The position numbers and the translations under genes were made by a program. A model generated the notes under the pieces. It saw only the letters and a program-made list of their open reading frames with translations. It was not told the origin of the DNA and did no database searches. Positions 28,473 to 37,342 of a DNA stretch of 64,000 nt are shown here, one piece after another (within the stretch, counting starts at the first letter, position 1; the number at the start of each line of letters is the position of its first letter). The DNA is from Alphaproteobacteria bacterium US3C007. GTDB lineage: Bacteria; Pseudomonadota; Alphaproteobacteria; Rhodobacterales; Rhodobacteraceae. The stretch lies in NCBI GenBank assembly GCA_034423775.1, contig CP139918.1, positions 1,922,001 to 1,986,000 of the forward strand, in the 5' to 3' direction.

Positions 28473-30103
28473 TAAGCCGTGCCCATTATAAAATCTGCAC
28501 ACCGATCGCCCAACATCATTGCGGCAGCATTTGTATTGCCGGCCGTAATATTCGGCACAGCCGACATATCGCAGACCCTCAGATTTTCGATACCGCGCAC
28601 TGCCAACCGGCTGTCTAAAACAGCAAGTGGATCATCATGGGCCCCCATGCGCGCAGTCCCGCTTGGATGATAATTTGTTTTGACGAATTTTCGGCAATGC
28701 GCTGCCATTGCCTCATCGCTTAAATCTGGTTCGGCGGGCGCAATAATAGTTTTAATGCGCTTTCCAAGTTGCCCTGATTGTAACACGTCACGAAAATAAC
28801 GCTGGCCGTCGATCATTATGTTCATGTCTCTTGGATCTTTAAGTAAATTCGGTGAGACGAGGGGCATGTCATTTGGATCGGATGATTGCAATGCAACGGT
28901 TCCGCGCGATCTAGGCTTCATCAATACGGTGGTAATGGTGACACCATAATCCTCATCAAAAACTTGTAAAAGGTCTCTGTCTAAATACACTGCGGGTACG
29001 CAAAACGCTTGGATTGACGGGGGTTGATCGGGATCTGTTGGGTTGATGAACGCACCGGCTTCAAAGCCTGTGGTTGTGATTGGGCCGCTCCCGAACAGCA
29101 AAAATTGCAGACCATTTCTCAGCATACGCCAGCCCTTGGCTTGCTTGTAGTAACCAAAAGGGCCGTTTGCCAAAGAGAGGACAGGTACTTCTGGGTGATC
29201 AATTAAATTTTGACCAATGCCAGGGAGATCGCGTATCGGATTTATCCCATGCGATGTGAGATGATCGGCAGGGCCCAAACCAGACAACATTAGCAATTTA
29301 GGCGAAATCAAAGCGCCGGCCGCTAAAATAATATCTGAATTCGAATAAGCTGTTTTTTGGACTCCGGCTTTATCAACATATGTGACGCTGCGTGCGCGTC
29401 CGTTTTCAATATTTATTTTATTCACTTTACTGCGAAGCTTAACCGTAATTCTGGAATCTTTTGCTAATGGTGCAAGATAGGCATATGCAGCGCTGCTGCG
29501 CTTTCCGCTACGGTTCATAAATTGATAAAACCCCACACCGCGCTGCGTTTCGCCATTGAAATCATGATTAAAGGGTTCGCCTTTTTCCTGAACCGTTTGC
29601 ACAAACCATCTAGAGATCGCATCAACATGCCCCGGATCAGACACCAGTAAGGGGCCTTCAACACCGTGAAGATGATTTTGCAGACGGTTGTTATTTTCCA
29701 TCCGCGTAAAATGCTTCAACACGGTATCCCATCTCCAATCAGCCCCATCATTGCTACCGCGCGCTATGCGATCCCATTCATCATAATCGGAAGGCCTACC
29801 TCTGATATAGCATTGCGCATTAACGGAAGAGCCGCCGCCAAGCACATTGCCTTGGGGAATATCATGCACACGATTTGCCAAATGCGGTTGCGGCACCGTC
29901 TGATGATAGGTCATGTATTTGCTACCATTGATCAGTTTAAAAATACCCGGTGGCATATCTAATAATGGATGGCGATGTGAATACCCTGCTTCTAATAGCA
30001 ACACGCGGCGCCCGCCTTCTGAGACGAGGCGAGCTGCTGCCACGCAGCCGCTTGAGCCGCCTCCGATTACAATGTGATCATATTCGTTTTCATTGTCTGC
30101 CAT
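28472..30103 (-). CDS. GMC-family FAD oxidoreductase (choline/alcohol dehydrogenase type)
   Basis: The roughly 543-residue flavoprotein has the FAD motif IVIGGGSSGC near residue 10, GNVLGGGSSVNAQCYIRGRP near 78 (GMC signature 1), and the C-terminal catalytic YHPSGTARMG near 470 with the final NTNAAAMMLGDR. It oxidises an alcohol, but choline dehydrogenase cannot be told from other alcohol dehydrogenases of the family. No betaine-aldehyde dehydrogenase gene is beside it. Several in-frame starts (30139, 30115, 30103) exist and none has a strong ribosome site. The last keeps the FAD motif at its usual distance. Confidence 0.82.
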   Translation of the reverse strand: MADNENEYDHIVIGGGSSGCVAAARLVSEGGRRVLLLEAGYSHRHPLLDMPPGIFKLINGSKYMTYHQTVPQPHLANRVHDIPQGNVLGGGSSVNAQCYIRGRPSDYDEWDRIARGSNDGADWRWDTVLKHFTRMENNNRLQNHLHGVEGPLLVSDPGHVDAISRWFVQTVQEKGEPFNHDFNGETQRGVGFYQFMNRSGKRSSAAYAYLAPLAKDSRITVKLRSKVNKINIENGRARSVTYVDKAGVQKTAYSNSDIILAAGALISPKLLMLSGLGPADHLTSHGINPIRDLPGIGQNLIDHPEVPVLSLANGPFGYYKQAKGWRMLRNGLQFLLFGSGPITTTGFEAGAFINPTDPDQPPSIQAFCVPAVYLDRDLLQVFDEDYGVTITTVLMKPRSRGTVALQSSDPNDMPLVSPNLLKDPRDMNIMIDGQRYFRDVLQSGQLGKRIKTIIAPAEPDLSDEAMAAHCRKFVKTNYHPSGTARMGAHDDPLAVLDSRLAVRGIENLRVCDMSAVPNITAGNTNAAAMMLGDRCADFIMGTA

Positions 30104-30396
30104 AGAATGCACCATCGTCTTATGTTGCAGGTATATCATACGAATTTTGGCAGAGTTTGAAACAAATCATTCAATTAAGTAATTTTAAAACTTGAGCTTT
30201 GGCGCGATTTAAAGCTGCGCAAAGGTAGGTTTGCGGTGTTTGCCTCGTTAAAATGGTTTCATAGGCTTTCTCGTTTAGTGGCGTTTTACGGTTGCAATTC
30301 TTTATGTTGGAACAGATGAAAAGGCTGCTTGAAGCTGCTATAATGAGCGTTCACAAATTCAGCGCTCTATTTAGCTTTGTTGCACATGGGGTAAAA

Positions 30397-31131
30397 TTAT
30401 CTTGCGCGGGACAGATCTTGTTTACTGCGTTTGAGCTCGGCCTCTAGCTCTGAAGCAGAATGTTTGGATCTGGCCAAAGCGGTTTCGAGCGATGCGCCGT
30501 CGATCGCTTGAGATGCGAGCTCAAACAAGGAATAAGTCGAAACGCGTTTGGTTCCTTTCAGCGCAGCCCGGCTTATCCCGTGCGCCGCAAGATATGTGTG
30601 ATAGGGAGGCAGGGTGCCCTGTCCGGTTGCCGCCTCACCTTTGTTAGCTTTTTCACAGGCTGTGACGCTTGTTGAAATATAAGATCTACAAATGACAGGG
30701 CGCGCTTCATATGTCCGGCATGCAAGGGTTTCCGGATCCAGCGATGGGCAAGCTTTTGGTGTCCAATTGCGCCCATCTGGATCATCTTGCAAAACAGAAA
30801 GCGCATTATACATCTCGACCGCTTCAATTTCTGTGATCGTGCCCCCATCTTCGCCCTTCAAAATGCAGCAAAATGCGCAGCCTTTCGCGCAAGCCAAACT
30901 GCTTGGGTTCAGAGCAGATAGGCCAATTTGGCCAATGCCCTGCGCGACCGTTCCATCTGCCATTTTCTCTATGATATGTGCCATCGGGGTGCCATTTTGG
31001 GCCATCGCTTGCGTATAGGCCTCAATGCCGCGTTTGGCGCGCGCCGCAACCTCTGGCGCAGATGTGACCCGCGCTTTGCCAATACGCGTGGATAAAGGGG
31101 CTGATTTAGACATCCGAGTTGACCCATTCAT
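30397..31131 (-). CDS. YkgJ-family cysteine-cluster protein
   Basis: The 244-residue protein has the CxxxCxxCC-type cluster CAKGCAFCC near residue 87, then CPSLDPETLACRTYEARPVICRSY near 130, the YkgJ/zinc- or iron-chelating cluster. A C-terminal helical, charged stretch follows. Members are thought to bind a metal or Fe-S cluster and no reaction is settled. It is transcribed alone, about 140 bases from the TPR-methyltransferase gene end. The start at 31131 has AAGAG upstream, and 31113 is an alternative. Confidence 0.78.
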   Translation of the reverse strand: MNGSTRMSKSAPLSTRIGKARVTSAPEVAARAKRGIEAYTQAMAQNGTPMAHIIEKMADGTVAQGIGQIGLSALNPSSLACAKGCAFCCILKGEDGGTITEIEAVEMYNALSVLQDDPDGRNWTPKACPSLDPETLACRTYEARPVICRSYISTSVTACEKANKGEAATGQGTLPPYHTYLAAHGISRAALKGTKRVSTYSLFELASQAIDGASLETALARSKHSASELEAELKRSKQDLSRAR

Positions 31132-31184
31132 TACTCTTATGAACGCAGAGTTTATGCATCTTAATGAGGTTTGCTAGGGGGAGT

Positions 31185-31233
31185 TACAAAAAATATCAAC
31201 GGGTTCTCAACTGTAAATTTTTCCGTTGAAATT
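31185..31233 (-). terminator. Probable terminator of the TPR-methyltransferase gene
   Basis: TCAACGG at 31196-31202 and CCGTTGA at 31223-31229 form a stem that AAT/ATT extends past an A-A mismatch. On the minus strand the stem is followed by ATATTTTTTG. The roughly 20-base loop is long for a terminator. It stands just after the stop at 31275. Confidence 0.42.
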
Positions 31234-31274
31234 GTCTTTGCTGGCCAAAGGGGGTTCCCTCAAGCAGCGCAACG

Positions 31275-32933
31275 TTAGAAATCAAGTATATATAGCCCAC
31301 CAGTTAGGAACGCATCTTTGTCCTTTCTAAGCTGTATGGTGGAAAAATGCGACAGCACGTAGCCAAATTGACTGCAAAGCGAGTCTATATAATGCTTTGA
31401 ATGCGCATAGCGCCCCGATCGTTCAAGCTGAAACAACCCTTTTTCTAGATGCTCTGTTGAAAAAGCGAGCTTGCCCGGCCGTTTTTTGCCGGCATTTATC
31501 AGCTGGAAGGTTTCGCTTAAATCACCAAGATAAATGAACACATCGGCTGCCATGATACAGTCAAAATCCAAGCTGGTTTTTGCTAAATACGCGTTAATGT
31601 CGGAAAGAATCAGCCTATCGTAGATGTTTTTTCGTTCAGCTTGCTCAATCATCGATTTTGACAGGTCAACGCCTTCGATATAAGAGGCAAAGCGTTTGAT
31701 TTCACAGCCTATCAACCCGGTTCCGCATCCCAAATCTAAAACCGACCCTAAATTTTTCTGAGCGGATAGGTGCAAAAGGGCATCAACAAGACGCTTAGGG
31801 GCTGTGTAATGCAAGTTATGGATTAAGTCCTGCTCGAAATGGGGTGCATATTCTTCAAACAAGCTTTCAACATAATCTTGGGGCGGGGTCTGCGTGGTTT
31901 GCCCCGTTAGGGCATTTAGAAGATGTTGCGCTCTATCATAGCTTGGATCAATTTTGATTAGATCTTGAAAGCAGGAAACGGCACCGGCAAAATCATCCAT
32001 ATCTTTGAGAACATTGCCCATATTATAGATAGCATCCGTGTAATCTGGTTGCAGCTTAACCGCCGCCTGAAAAGTTTTCAGCGCCGCGCTTAAATCCCCC
32101 TGATCTTGCAGACATAAACCCAGATTATTATAGCCCTCATGAAGCATCGGGTTAACCTCAACAGCTTGTGAATAGCGGTTGATTGCCTGGTCAAGTTTCC
32201 CTTGGGTTTTGTAGATTACGCCAAGGTTAAAATGCGCTTCGCAAAGGCCCGCCTCGATTGCGAGGCTGGATTTAAAGCAACGTTTAGCATCTTCTAGATT
32301 GCCCTCGTCTTTGAACAGATTACCCATATTGTAAAACGCCTCTGCGAAATTTGGGTCTATTTCGATAGCTTTGCGGTAGCTGTGAAGGGCCGGTTCTATT
32401 TGGCCGGCGCTTTTCAGCGCAATTCCCAAGCTGTTATGAGCGTTGGAAAATTCCGGGTTGAGCAAAATAGCAAGCTGAAAGCTGTTAATTGCAAGGTTAG
32501 TTTTGTCTTGTTTTGATCTTGCATGGCCTAAATTGTAATGGTTTTCCGCAGAATAAGGATCAATAAGCTTCATTCTTTCAAAGCTGGTTTCAGCCTGGGC
32601 AAAAGCGCCAAGGCCCATTGCGATAGCACCCATCAGGTTGTGAAGGGTCGCTGCTTCTGGAAATTCGCGCAGAAGGCTTGCGCCAGCTTCAGATGCAGCG
32701 ATCAAGGCTCCGTTATTGTAAAGCTTTGTTATGTGTTGAATTTGGTCTTCTGGAGGCTCTTGGGGGAAGGGGCCTTCAAAGGCGGGCCGGTTTTGAACGG
32801 ATTTAAGGCCTTTGCGCGCAGCTGTGTTTTTGGGAAATCTGTTCAAAATATCTTGGTAAAGCCGCGCAGAGTAGGCAAACTCGCGTTGCTTTTCCTTTTT
32901 TGTAGCAAGTCGTAAAGCCTGTGCTAGGGGCAT
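31275..32933 (-). CDS. TPR-repeat protein fused to an SAM-dependent methyltransferase
   Basis: About 552 residues. Roughly eight tetratricopeptide repeats fill residues 80-330 (for example NFAEAFYNMGNLFKDEGN and LHEGYNNLGLCLQDQGDLS). A class-I methyltransferase domain follows from about 375 with VLDLGCGTGLIGCE. The fusion suggests a methyltransferase that docks to a protein or to a sugar-transfer partner, but its target is unknown. The ATG at 32933 gives a start that flows into a first helical repeat; starts at 32951 and 32996 are also open. It is a single-gene unit. Confidence 0.8.
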   Translation of the reverse strand: MPLAQALRLATKKEKQREFAYSARLYQDILNRFPKNTAARKGLKSVQNRPAFEGPFPQEPPEDQIQHITKLYNNGALIAASEAGASLLREFPEAATLHNLMGAIAMGLGAFAQAETSFERMKLIDPYSAENHYNLGHARSKQDKTNLAINSFQLAILLNPEFSNAHNSLGIALKSAGQIEPALHSYRKAIEIDPNFAEAFYNMGNLFKDEGNLEDAKRCFKSSLAIEAGLCEAHFNLGVIYKTQGKLDQAINRYSQAVEVNPMLHEGYNNLGLCLQDQGDLSAALKTFQAAVKLQPDYTDAIYNMGNVLKDMDDFAGAVSCFQDLIKIDPSYDRAQHLLNALTGQTTQTPPQDYVESLFEEYAPHFEQDLIHNLHYTAPKRLVDALLHLSAQKNLGSVLDLGCGTGLIGCEIKRFASYIEGVDLSKSMIEQAERKNIYDRLILSDINAYLAKTSLDFDCIMAADVFIYLGDLSETFQLINAGKKRPGKLAFSTEHLEKGLFQLERSGRYAHSKHYIDSLCSQFGYVLSHFSTIQLRKDKDAFLTGGLYILDF

Positions 32934-33077
32934 GATCTGTAAGATGATCATCTTAGGCGTCTTTCCAAAAGGCTGGTTCCATATGCCTGCTGACATAGCC
33001 CGATAGGCTCATGAGACCCGCTTGGGTGAAGCTTCAGTGGAAGGTTTGTCATTTTACACGCAGGCGCCGCTCTTTGT

Positions 33078-34130
33078 TTAAATCAACCGCCCTGAAATCA
33101 GATGGTTCAGGCCGAAATACGCGCCGATGAATATAGAGGATAACGCCAGCGGTGCGTTTATCGACAGCAAGGCCATCGCAGAAATACCCTGTCCAACCGA
33201 GCATCCGACCGCCAATACCCCGCCAATACCCATCATTACAGCACCGGTGATTTGGCGCTGGAGCTCGCGCGGATCCTCACAGGCTTCTAATCGAAAATGC
33301 CCTTTCATCAAGCTGCCCGTCAATGCGCCAGCCCAGACCCCGCAGACCGATCCGATACCAAAATTTAAGGTCTGCCCGGACGAGGTCATGAAATATAAAA
33401 TTGTCGAGCCCACGGGGGCGGTGAACCCATGCGAAACAGGGCGCAAACCTGAAAAGCCGACCTGCGCGATAAGATGCGTGCCAATCCACCCGCTTGCAAC
33501 AGAAAGGCCGACCAAGGCGCCCCAGATGACATTGCCTTTCTCTTCCCAAAAGGCTCTGTTCCAAACCGAAAATCCGAAAACACCCGCGCCCAATAGCAGG
33601 CCAATATAGCTTGCAGGCATACCGGTTGAGCTTGAAAGAAGCGCTGAAAAGCTAGCGGTAGTAGGTTGCACGCTTAGCAGCTCGACCAGCCAGATCCGAA
33701 GAGGGGAAAGCGGTCCCCCTAGCGTTACATAAGCGCTTACCCCCATCACCAATACAATCACGAACGAGCGCAGATCTCCGCCCCCTAAGCGCGCCAAGGC
33801 TCCAAAGCCACAATTGCCAGAAAATGCCATGCCTAGCCCAAATAACAGCCCGCCGAAGACCGTAAGAAGCGGCGTGAAAGGCACCGTAAGCGGATAACTG
33901 TTAGAGGTAGAGATCAAGCCTTGTGCAAGCGCCAAATGCACCAGCAGTACCGCCATTCCAATCGCGGTTCCCCACATGCGAAGCCGATTATTGTTCTGAC
34001 CATAAAGGGCATCTTCAATTGCGCCTAAGGTGCAAAACCGCCCGATCCGTGCGGCCAAGCCCAATAGAATACCGCCTGCGAAGCCAATTAAGGTTCCCAT
34101 AAGTGCTTCAGGAATGCTGTGCAGAACCAT
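33078..34130 (-). CDS. soxT: YeeE/YedE-family sulfur transporter (SoxT-like)
   Basis: The 350-residue membrane protein is a double YeeE/YedE module with about ten helices. Each half has a conserved cysteine in a GxG loop: GMAFSGNCGFGALARLGGGD near residue 105 and VLAVGCSVGQGISA near 310. TsuA-type relatives carry thiosulfate through such cysteines. It is the last gene of the soxS-glcG-like-soxR-soxT unit, 73 bases after soxR, so its role is probably uptake or release of a reduced sulfur compound linked to Sox. Confidence 0.82.
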   Translation of the reverse strand: MVLHSIPEALMGTLIGFAGGILLGLAARIGRFCTLGAIEDALYGQNNNRLRMWGTAIGMAVLLVHLALAQGLISTSNSYPLTVPFTPLLTVFGGLLFGLGMAFSGNCGFGALARLGGGDLRSFVIVLVMGVSAYVTLGGPLSPLRIWLVELLSVQPTTASFSALLSSSTGMPASYIGLLLGAGVFGFSVWNRAFWEEKGNVIWGALVGLSVASGWIGTHLIAQVGFSGLRPVSHGFTAPVGSTILYFMTSSGQTLNFGIGSVCGVWAGALTGSLMKGHFRLEACEDPRELQRQITGAVMMGIGGVLAVGCSVGQGISAMALLSINAPLALSSIFIGAYFGLNHLISGRLI

Positions 34131-34203
34131 GCTAAACTTTCCTTGGCTGTTGGCTTTGATGCACGCTGAGCAGACTGTTTTATTGCGGCGCAGTCAAGTT
34201 TTG

Positions 34204-34533
34204 TTATTTGCAGAAAATATCATAGACAACGTCTAAAATCCGCGTTGCGCGCTTATCAGCCAGCCGGTAATAGATTACTTTGCCGTCGCGCCGCGGATGC
34301 ACCAACCCTTCAAGCCGCAGACGCGAAAGCTGCTGTGAAACCGCCGCTTGGCGCGAGGCCAAAAGCGATTCAAGTTCGGTAACAGATTTTTCCCCCGATG
34401 CCAGATGGCATAAAATCATCAATCGCCCCTCATGGCTGATCGCTTTCAAAAAATTTGAGGCGGTGAGCGCGTTGTCCATCATATCGTCAAGTTCGGTTTG
34501 CGATACGTTTTCAGAGATTATGGGGAGGGCCAT
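34204..34533 (-). CDS. soxR: SoxR: ArsR-family persulfide-type repressor of sox genes
   Basis: The 109-residue winged-helix protein has the ArsR layout with the recognition segment SRQAAVSQQLSRLRLEG near residues 60-76. Its only two cysteines are Cys42 (LMILCHL) and Cys108, next to the end. They match the pair that forms a polysulfide bridge in SqrR/BigR-type sensors of the Rhodobacterales. It should repress sox operons until reactive sulfur species appear. Suitable ATTC-N8-GAAT operators stand before soxX and soxC, with weaker ones before soxV and soxB. It is encoded nine bases after the GlcG-like gene. Confidence 0.88.
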   Translation of the reverse strand: MALPIISENVSQTELDDMMDNALTASNFLKAISHEGRLMILCHLASGEKSVTELESLLASRQAAVSQQLSRLRLEGLVHPRRDGKVIYYRLADKRATRILDVVYDIFCK

Positions 34534-34542
34534 CGAATTTCC

Positions 34543-35034
34543 TTAAAAAGCGATTTCATCTTCAACTGCGCTGATGCCGGCGGCGGCGCAATCTTCATCC
34601 AAGGTGCCACCTGGCGCCCCGGATACACCAATTCCCGCAACAAGGCTGCCATCCCCGTCTAACACGGGAAGCCCACCACCCACAGGCATGATTTTCTCCA
34701 ATTGCCGCAGACCAGAAAGCTCTTCGCCGGCTTCGGTAAGGGCTGCTATGTCGGCCGTGTTGGTTCGGAATGTTACCGCGGTCCAAGCTTTGCGGGTTGC
34801 GGTCTCTAATACATGCAGCCCGGCGAAGCGGTCTCGTAAATAGACTTGTGGAATACCAAAGCGATCGGTCACGATCACACCAATTTGATAGCCGCCCGCA
34901 CGACAAGACTCCATCGCAGCTTGCGCCATGCGCAGCGCAATTTCTGGTTTTAACGCCCTAAATTCGACGAATGCGCTGTCTTCGGCAGAGGCGAACCCCG
35001 CCCAGCACATACAAATAAACGCTAGTTTTTTCAT
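34543..35034 (-). CDS. GlcG/HbpS-family heme-binding protein, exported
   Basis: The 163-residue protein starts with a Sec signal peptide (MKKLAFICMCWAGFASAE). The DUF336/HbpS domain follows, with RMAQAAMESCRAGGYQIGVIVTDR and the conserved VGGGLPVL and AGIGVSGAPGG. Relatives bind heme or sense redox state. It overlaps soxS by ATGA at 35031-35034 and precedes soxR, so it is part of the Sox regulatory unit. A role in heme handling for the periplasmic Sox cytochromes would fit the hemA gene nearby, but that is inference. Confidence 0.8.
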   Translation of the reverse strand: MKKLAFICMCWAGFASAEDSAFVEFRALKPEIALRMAQAAMESCRAGGYQIGVIVTDRFGIPQVYLRDRFAGLHVLETATRKAWTAVTFRTNTADIAALTEAGEELSGLRQLEKIMPVGGGLPVLDGDGSLVAGIGVSGAPGGTLDEDCAAAGISAVEDEIAF

Positions 35035-35396
35035 GGGCGATTCTCCTTGAATGGGGTGTGGGCTGCCAGAACATCCTCTAATAAGGGCCAGAAGAAATCT
35101 TCGCCTGGATAGCCTTCTATACGTGCTAATTCTACATCGTTGTGGATTAGAATAAATGTTGGGGTAAACATTACGCCGCGGTTAAAACGGATCTCATTGG
35201 GCAGCGCATCGATATCCACCCGGCGCAACGGGGCGTATTGTCCGGCGCTGGTTTTGGGGTAAATCGCAGATATTTCTTGATCCCAGCGCTCGCACCAATA
35301 ACAGCCTTTTTCTTCCACCATAAGCAATTCAGAGGCTGAAACCTGCATTGAAGTCAGCGCAATACTAACGCCAGCGATGAAAGTTTGAATGTTCAT
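35031..35396 (-). CDS. soxS: SoxS: periplasmic thioredoxin-like protein
   Basis: The 121-residue protein has a signal peptide ending about VSASE and a thioredoxin-type active site CYWC near residue 34, followed by cis-proline TPTFI. SoxS reduces or reactivates SoxYZ and is typical at the start of sox clusters in Paracoccus. The ATG at 35396 gives the signal peptide, so the upstream in-frame start at 35423 is not needed. It is divergent from soxV across 68 bases that hold an operator-like dyad. Confidence 0.82.
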   Translation of the reverse strand: MNIQTFIAGVSIALTSMQVSASELLMVEEKGCYWCERWDQEISAIYPKTSAGQYAPLRRVDIDALPNEIRFNRGVMFTPTFILIHNDVELARIEGYPGEDFFWPLLEDVLAAHTPFKENRP

Positions 35397-35420
35397 TTTT
35401 AACCATTGACGTTTCAATAT

Positions 35421-35439
35421 CATATTTAATAATATGAAT
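35421..35439. promoter_or_regulatory. Degenerate SoxR-type operator between soxS and soxV
   Basis: ATTT, eight bases, GAAT runs from 35424 to 35439, inside the perfect dyad CATATT-TAAT-AATATG at 35421-35436. It serves two divergent transcripts. One half-site deviates from ATTC, so it is weaker than the copies before soxX and soxC. Confidence 0.5.
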
Positions 35440-35464
35440 GTGTTTATTTGGCAAGGTGTGAGAT

Positions 35465-36205
35465 ATGTTCGACGTCTCTTTAATGGCAGCCTTCGGCGCG
35501 GGTTTGTTATCTTTTGCCTCTCCTTGCGTGTTGCCGATCGTTCCCTTTTATCTCAGTTACCTTGCGGGCGTTGGCTTGAATGAGCTCAAAGCTATGGATG
35601 CTTTAGACCGGTCTGTTCAGCGCCGTGCGATTATTTCTGCGCTGTTTTTTTCAGCTGGCATGATCACAATTTTTGTTGGAATGGGTGCGGCGGCCAGTGG
35701 CTTTGGCGGGTTGGTGCGAGAGTGGTTCGCCCAATTGCGATGGGTGGCCGCCCTCATCATTATTGTGATGGGGCTACATTTCTTGGGCGTTTTGAAAATA
35801 GGGATTTTGTACAAACAGTTTAAGATTGAAGCGGGGGATACGCAAAAAATCTCTTTTGCCATGGCGTTTGTTTTAGGGTTGGCCTTTGCCTTTGGTTGGA
35901 CGCCCTGTGTGGGGCCCATTTTGGCTGCGATTTTATTTACGGCTGCGTCCAGCGATACGGTTGGAGCCGCTATGCAGTTGTTATTTGCCTATGGGTTGGG
36001 GATGACCAGCCCTTTTATTATAGCAAGTCTGTTTGTAGCGCCGTTCTTGCGCTGGGCTCAAAGCTTTCGGCGCCATTTGGGGCAGATTGAAAAGATAACC
36101 GGTGCCTTATTGGTCTTATTTGGTCTGCTGATTGCGTCTGATAGCGTGAGCGTGATCGCCAATTGGATGTTACAGGCTAAACCGGACCTATGGACCTTTG
36201 GATAG
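35465..36205 (+). CDS. soxV: SoxV: CcdA-type transmembrane thiol transporter
   Basis: The 246-residue protein has six predicted helices and the two redox cysteines of the CcdA family, in FASPCVLPIVPFYLSYLAG near residue 20 and FGWTPCVGPILAA near 145. It carries reducing equivalents from cytoplasmic thioredoxin to periplasmic SoxW/SoxS, which keep SoxY's carrier cysteine reduced. It is nine bases before soxW. The CcdA for general cytochrome c maturation is a close relative, but the position decides for SoxV. Confidence 0.9.
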   Translation: MFDVSLMAAFGAGLLSFASPCVLPIVPFYLSYLAGVGLNELKAMDALDRSVQRRAIISALFFSAGMITIFVGMGAAASGFGGLVREWFAQLRWVAALIIIVMGLHFLGVLKIGILYKQFKIEAGDTQKISFAMAFVLGLAFAFGWTPCVGPILAAILFTAASSDTVGAAMQLLFAYGLGMTSPFIIASLFVAPFLRWAQSFRRHLGQIEKITGALLVLFGLLIASDSVSVIANWMLQAKPDLWTFG

Positions 36206-36214
36206 GAGATCGAC

Positions 36215-36796
36215 ATGAGACGTTTGATTGCAGTTTTACTTTTGGTCAGCTTTGGCAGCGTTGGGCAGGCGGGCCAAATTGGCGATGATGGCATGTATAA
36301 AGAATCTTGGATGCGCGATACGTTCAAAGATTTGCGTGAAGATTTGGCAGAGGCCAATGCTGAGGGGAAACGATTGGCTGTTATCTTCGAGCAGCGCGGC
36401 TGCATTTATTGCAAAAAAATGCATGAGGAAGTTTTTGTGCAGCCTCGCGTGTCTTCTTACATCGAGGAAAACTTTTTCGTCGTACAATTGAACCTACACG
36501 GTGATTTGGAAGTCACCGATTTTGATGGTGAAGTGCTCAGTGAAAAAGACATCGCGCGCAAATGGCGCATTTTATTCACCCCCTCATTTATGTTTTTACC
36601 CGAAGATATTGACGACCAACTCGATGCCGCGCAGGCGTCGGTCGCGGTGATGCCGGGAGCCTTCAGTGGTGGCATGACCTTTGATTTACTGACTTGGGTG
36701 AACACCAAGCTCTATGACACCGAGGAAGATGGCGATTTTCAGCGCTATCACGCAAAACAGTTTAAATTAAGGCGCGCGGCAAAAGATGCCAATTAA
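36215..36796 (+). CDS. soxW: SoxW: periplasmic thioredoxin
   Basis: The 193-residue protein has a signal peptide (MRRLIAVLLLVSFGSVGQAG), a thioredoxin-like active site GCIYCKKMHEE near residue 66 and the cis-proline FTPSFMF near 127. It receives electrons from SoxV and passes them to Sox proteins. The length fits SoxW. After it, 84 bases hold the operator and promoter of soxX, so soxVW may be one unit and soxXYZA another, with read-through possible. Confidence 0.87.
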   Translation: MRRLIAVLLLVSFGSVGQAGQIGDDGMYKESWMRDTFKDLREDLAEANAEGKRLAVIFEQRGCIYCKKMHEEVFVQPRVSSYIEENFFVVQLNLHGDLEVTDFDGEVLSEKDIARKWRILFTPSFMFLPEDIDDQLDAAQASVAVMPGAFSGGMTFDLLTWVNTKLYDTEEDGDFQRYHAKQFKLRRAAKDAN

Positions 36797-36847
36797 ATTC
36801 AAGAATATGAATTTATGCTTGCGTAATTGCGCCGTGATGTCTAACGT
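36795..36847 (+). promoter_or_regulatory. SoxR-type operator and promoter of soxXYZA
   Basis: AAATTC at 36795-36800, eight bases, then GAATTTAT at 36809-36816 form an inverted repeat with the ATTC-N8-GAAT core known for SqrR-type repressors. Two bases later TTGCGT (36819-36824) and, 17 bases on, TAACGT (36842-36847) give a plausible -35 and -10. The order and spacing repeat in front of soxC. Confidence 0.65.
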
Positions 36848-36880
36848 GAAGCCATAATAATTAATAAAAAAGGGGGGAAC

Positions 36881-37333
36881 ATGGGACGTTTTTCGTTGAC
36901 CTTGGTGTGCTTATTTGCTGGCTCCTCAGCATTCGCTGGGGATGTTATGCCAGCAAATGTTGTGTTTAATGATGGCGCAATCGGCGTAACTTTAACGGCG
37001 CAAGCCGGCGATCCAGCAGCGGGCCGCAAGGTTTTTATGAACCGCAAGCAGGGCAATTGTTTGGCCTGTCATGCCAATGAAGATATGAGCGATCAGTCGT
37101 TTCACGGAGAAGTAGGCCCGGCGCTTGATGGCGTGGCTGACCGGTGGGAAGCGGCGGAATTGCGCGGTATCGTCGTGAATTCTAAGATGATGTTTGAGGG
37201 CACGATTATGCCCGCATTTTACAAAGATGGCGGATTTGAACGAAACTTGAAAAAGTTTCAAGGCAAATCGATTTTGAATGCCCAGCAAGTTGAAGATGTT
37301 GTGGCGTATCTTTTAACACTTAAAGAAGAATAG
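36881..37333 (+). CDS. soxX: SoxX: monoheme c-type cytochrome subunit of SoxXA
   Basis: The 150-residue precursor has a signal peptide (MGRFSLTLVCLFAGSSAFAG) and one heme motif CLACH near residue 59, with a distal methionine in the later GTIMPAFY segment. SoxXA joins thiosulfate oxidatively to SoxYZ. The start follows AAGGGGGGAAC. It is ten bases before soxY in the order XYZA standard for this cluster. Confidence 0.92.
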   Translation: MGRFSLTLVCLFAGSSAFAGDVMPANVVFNDGAIGVTLTAQAGDPAAGRKVFMNRKQGNCLACHANEDMSDQSFHGEVGPALDGVADRWEAAELRGIVVNSKMMFEGTIMPAFYKDGGFERNLKKFQGKSILNAQQVEDVVAYLLTLKEE

Positions 37334-37342
37334 GAGGGCAGT

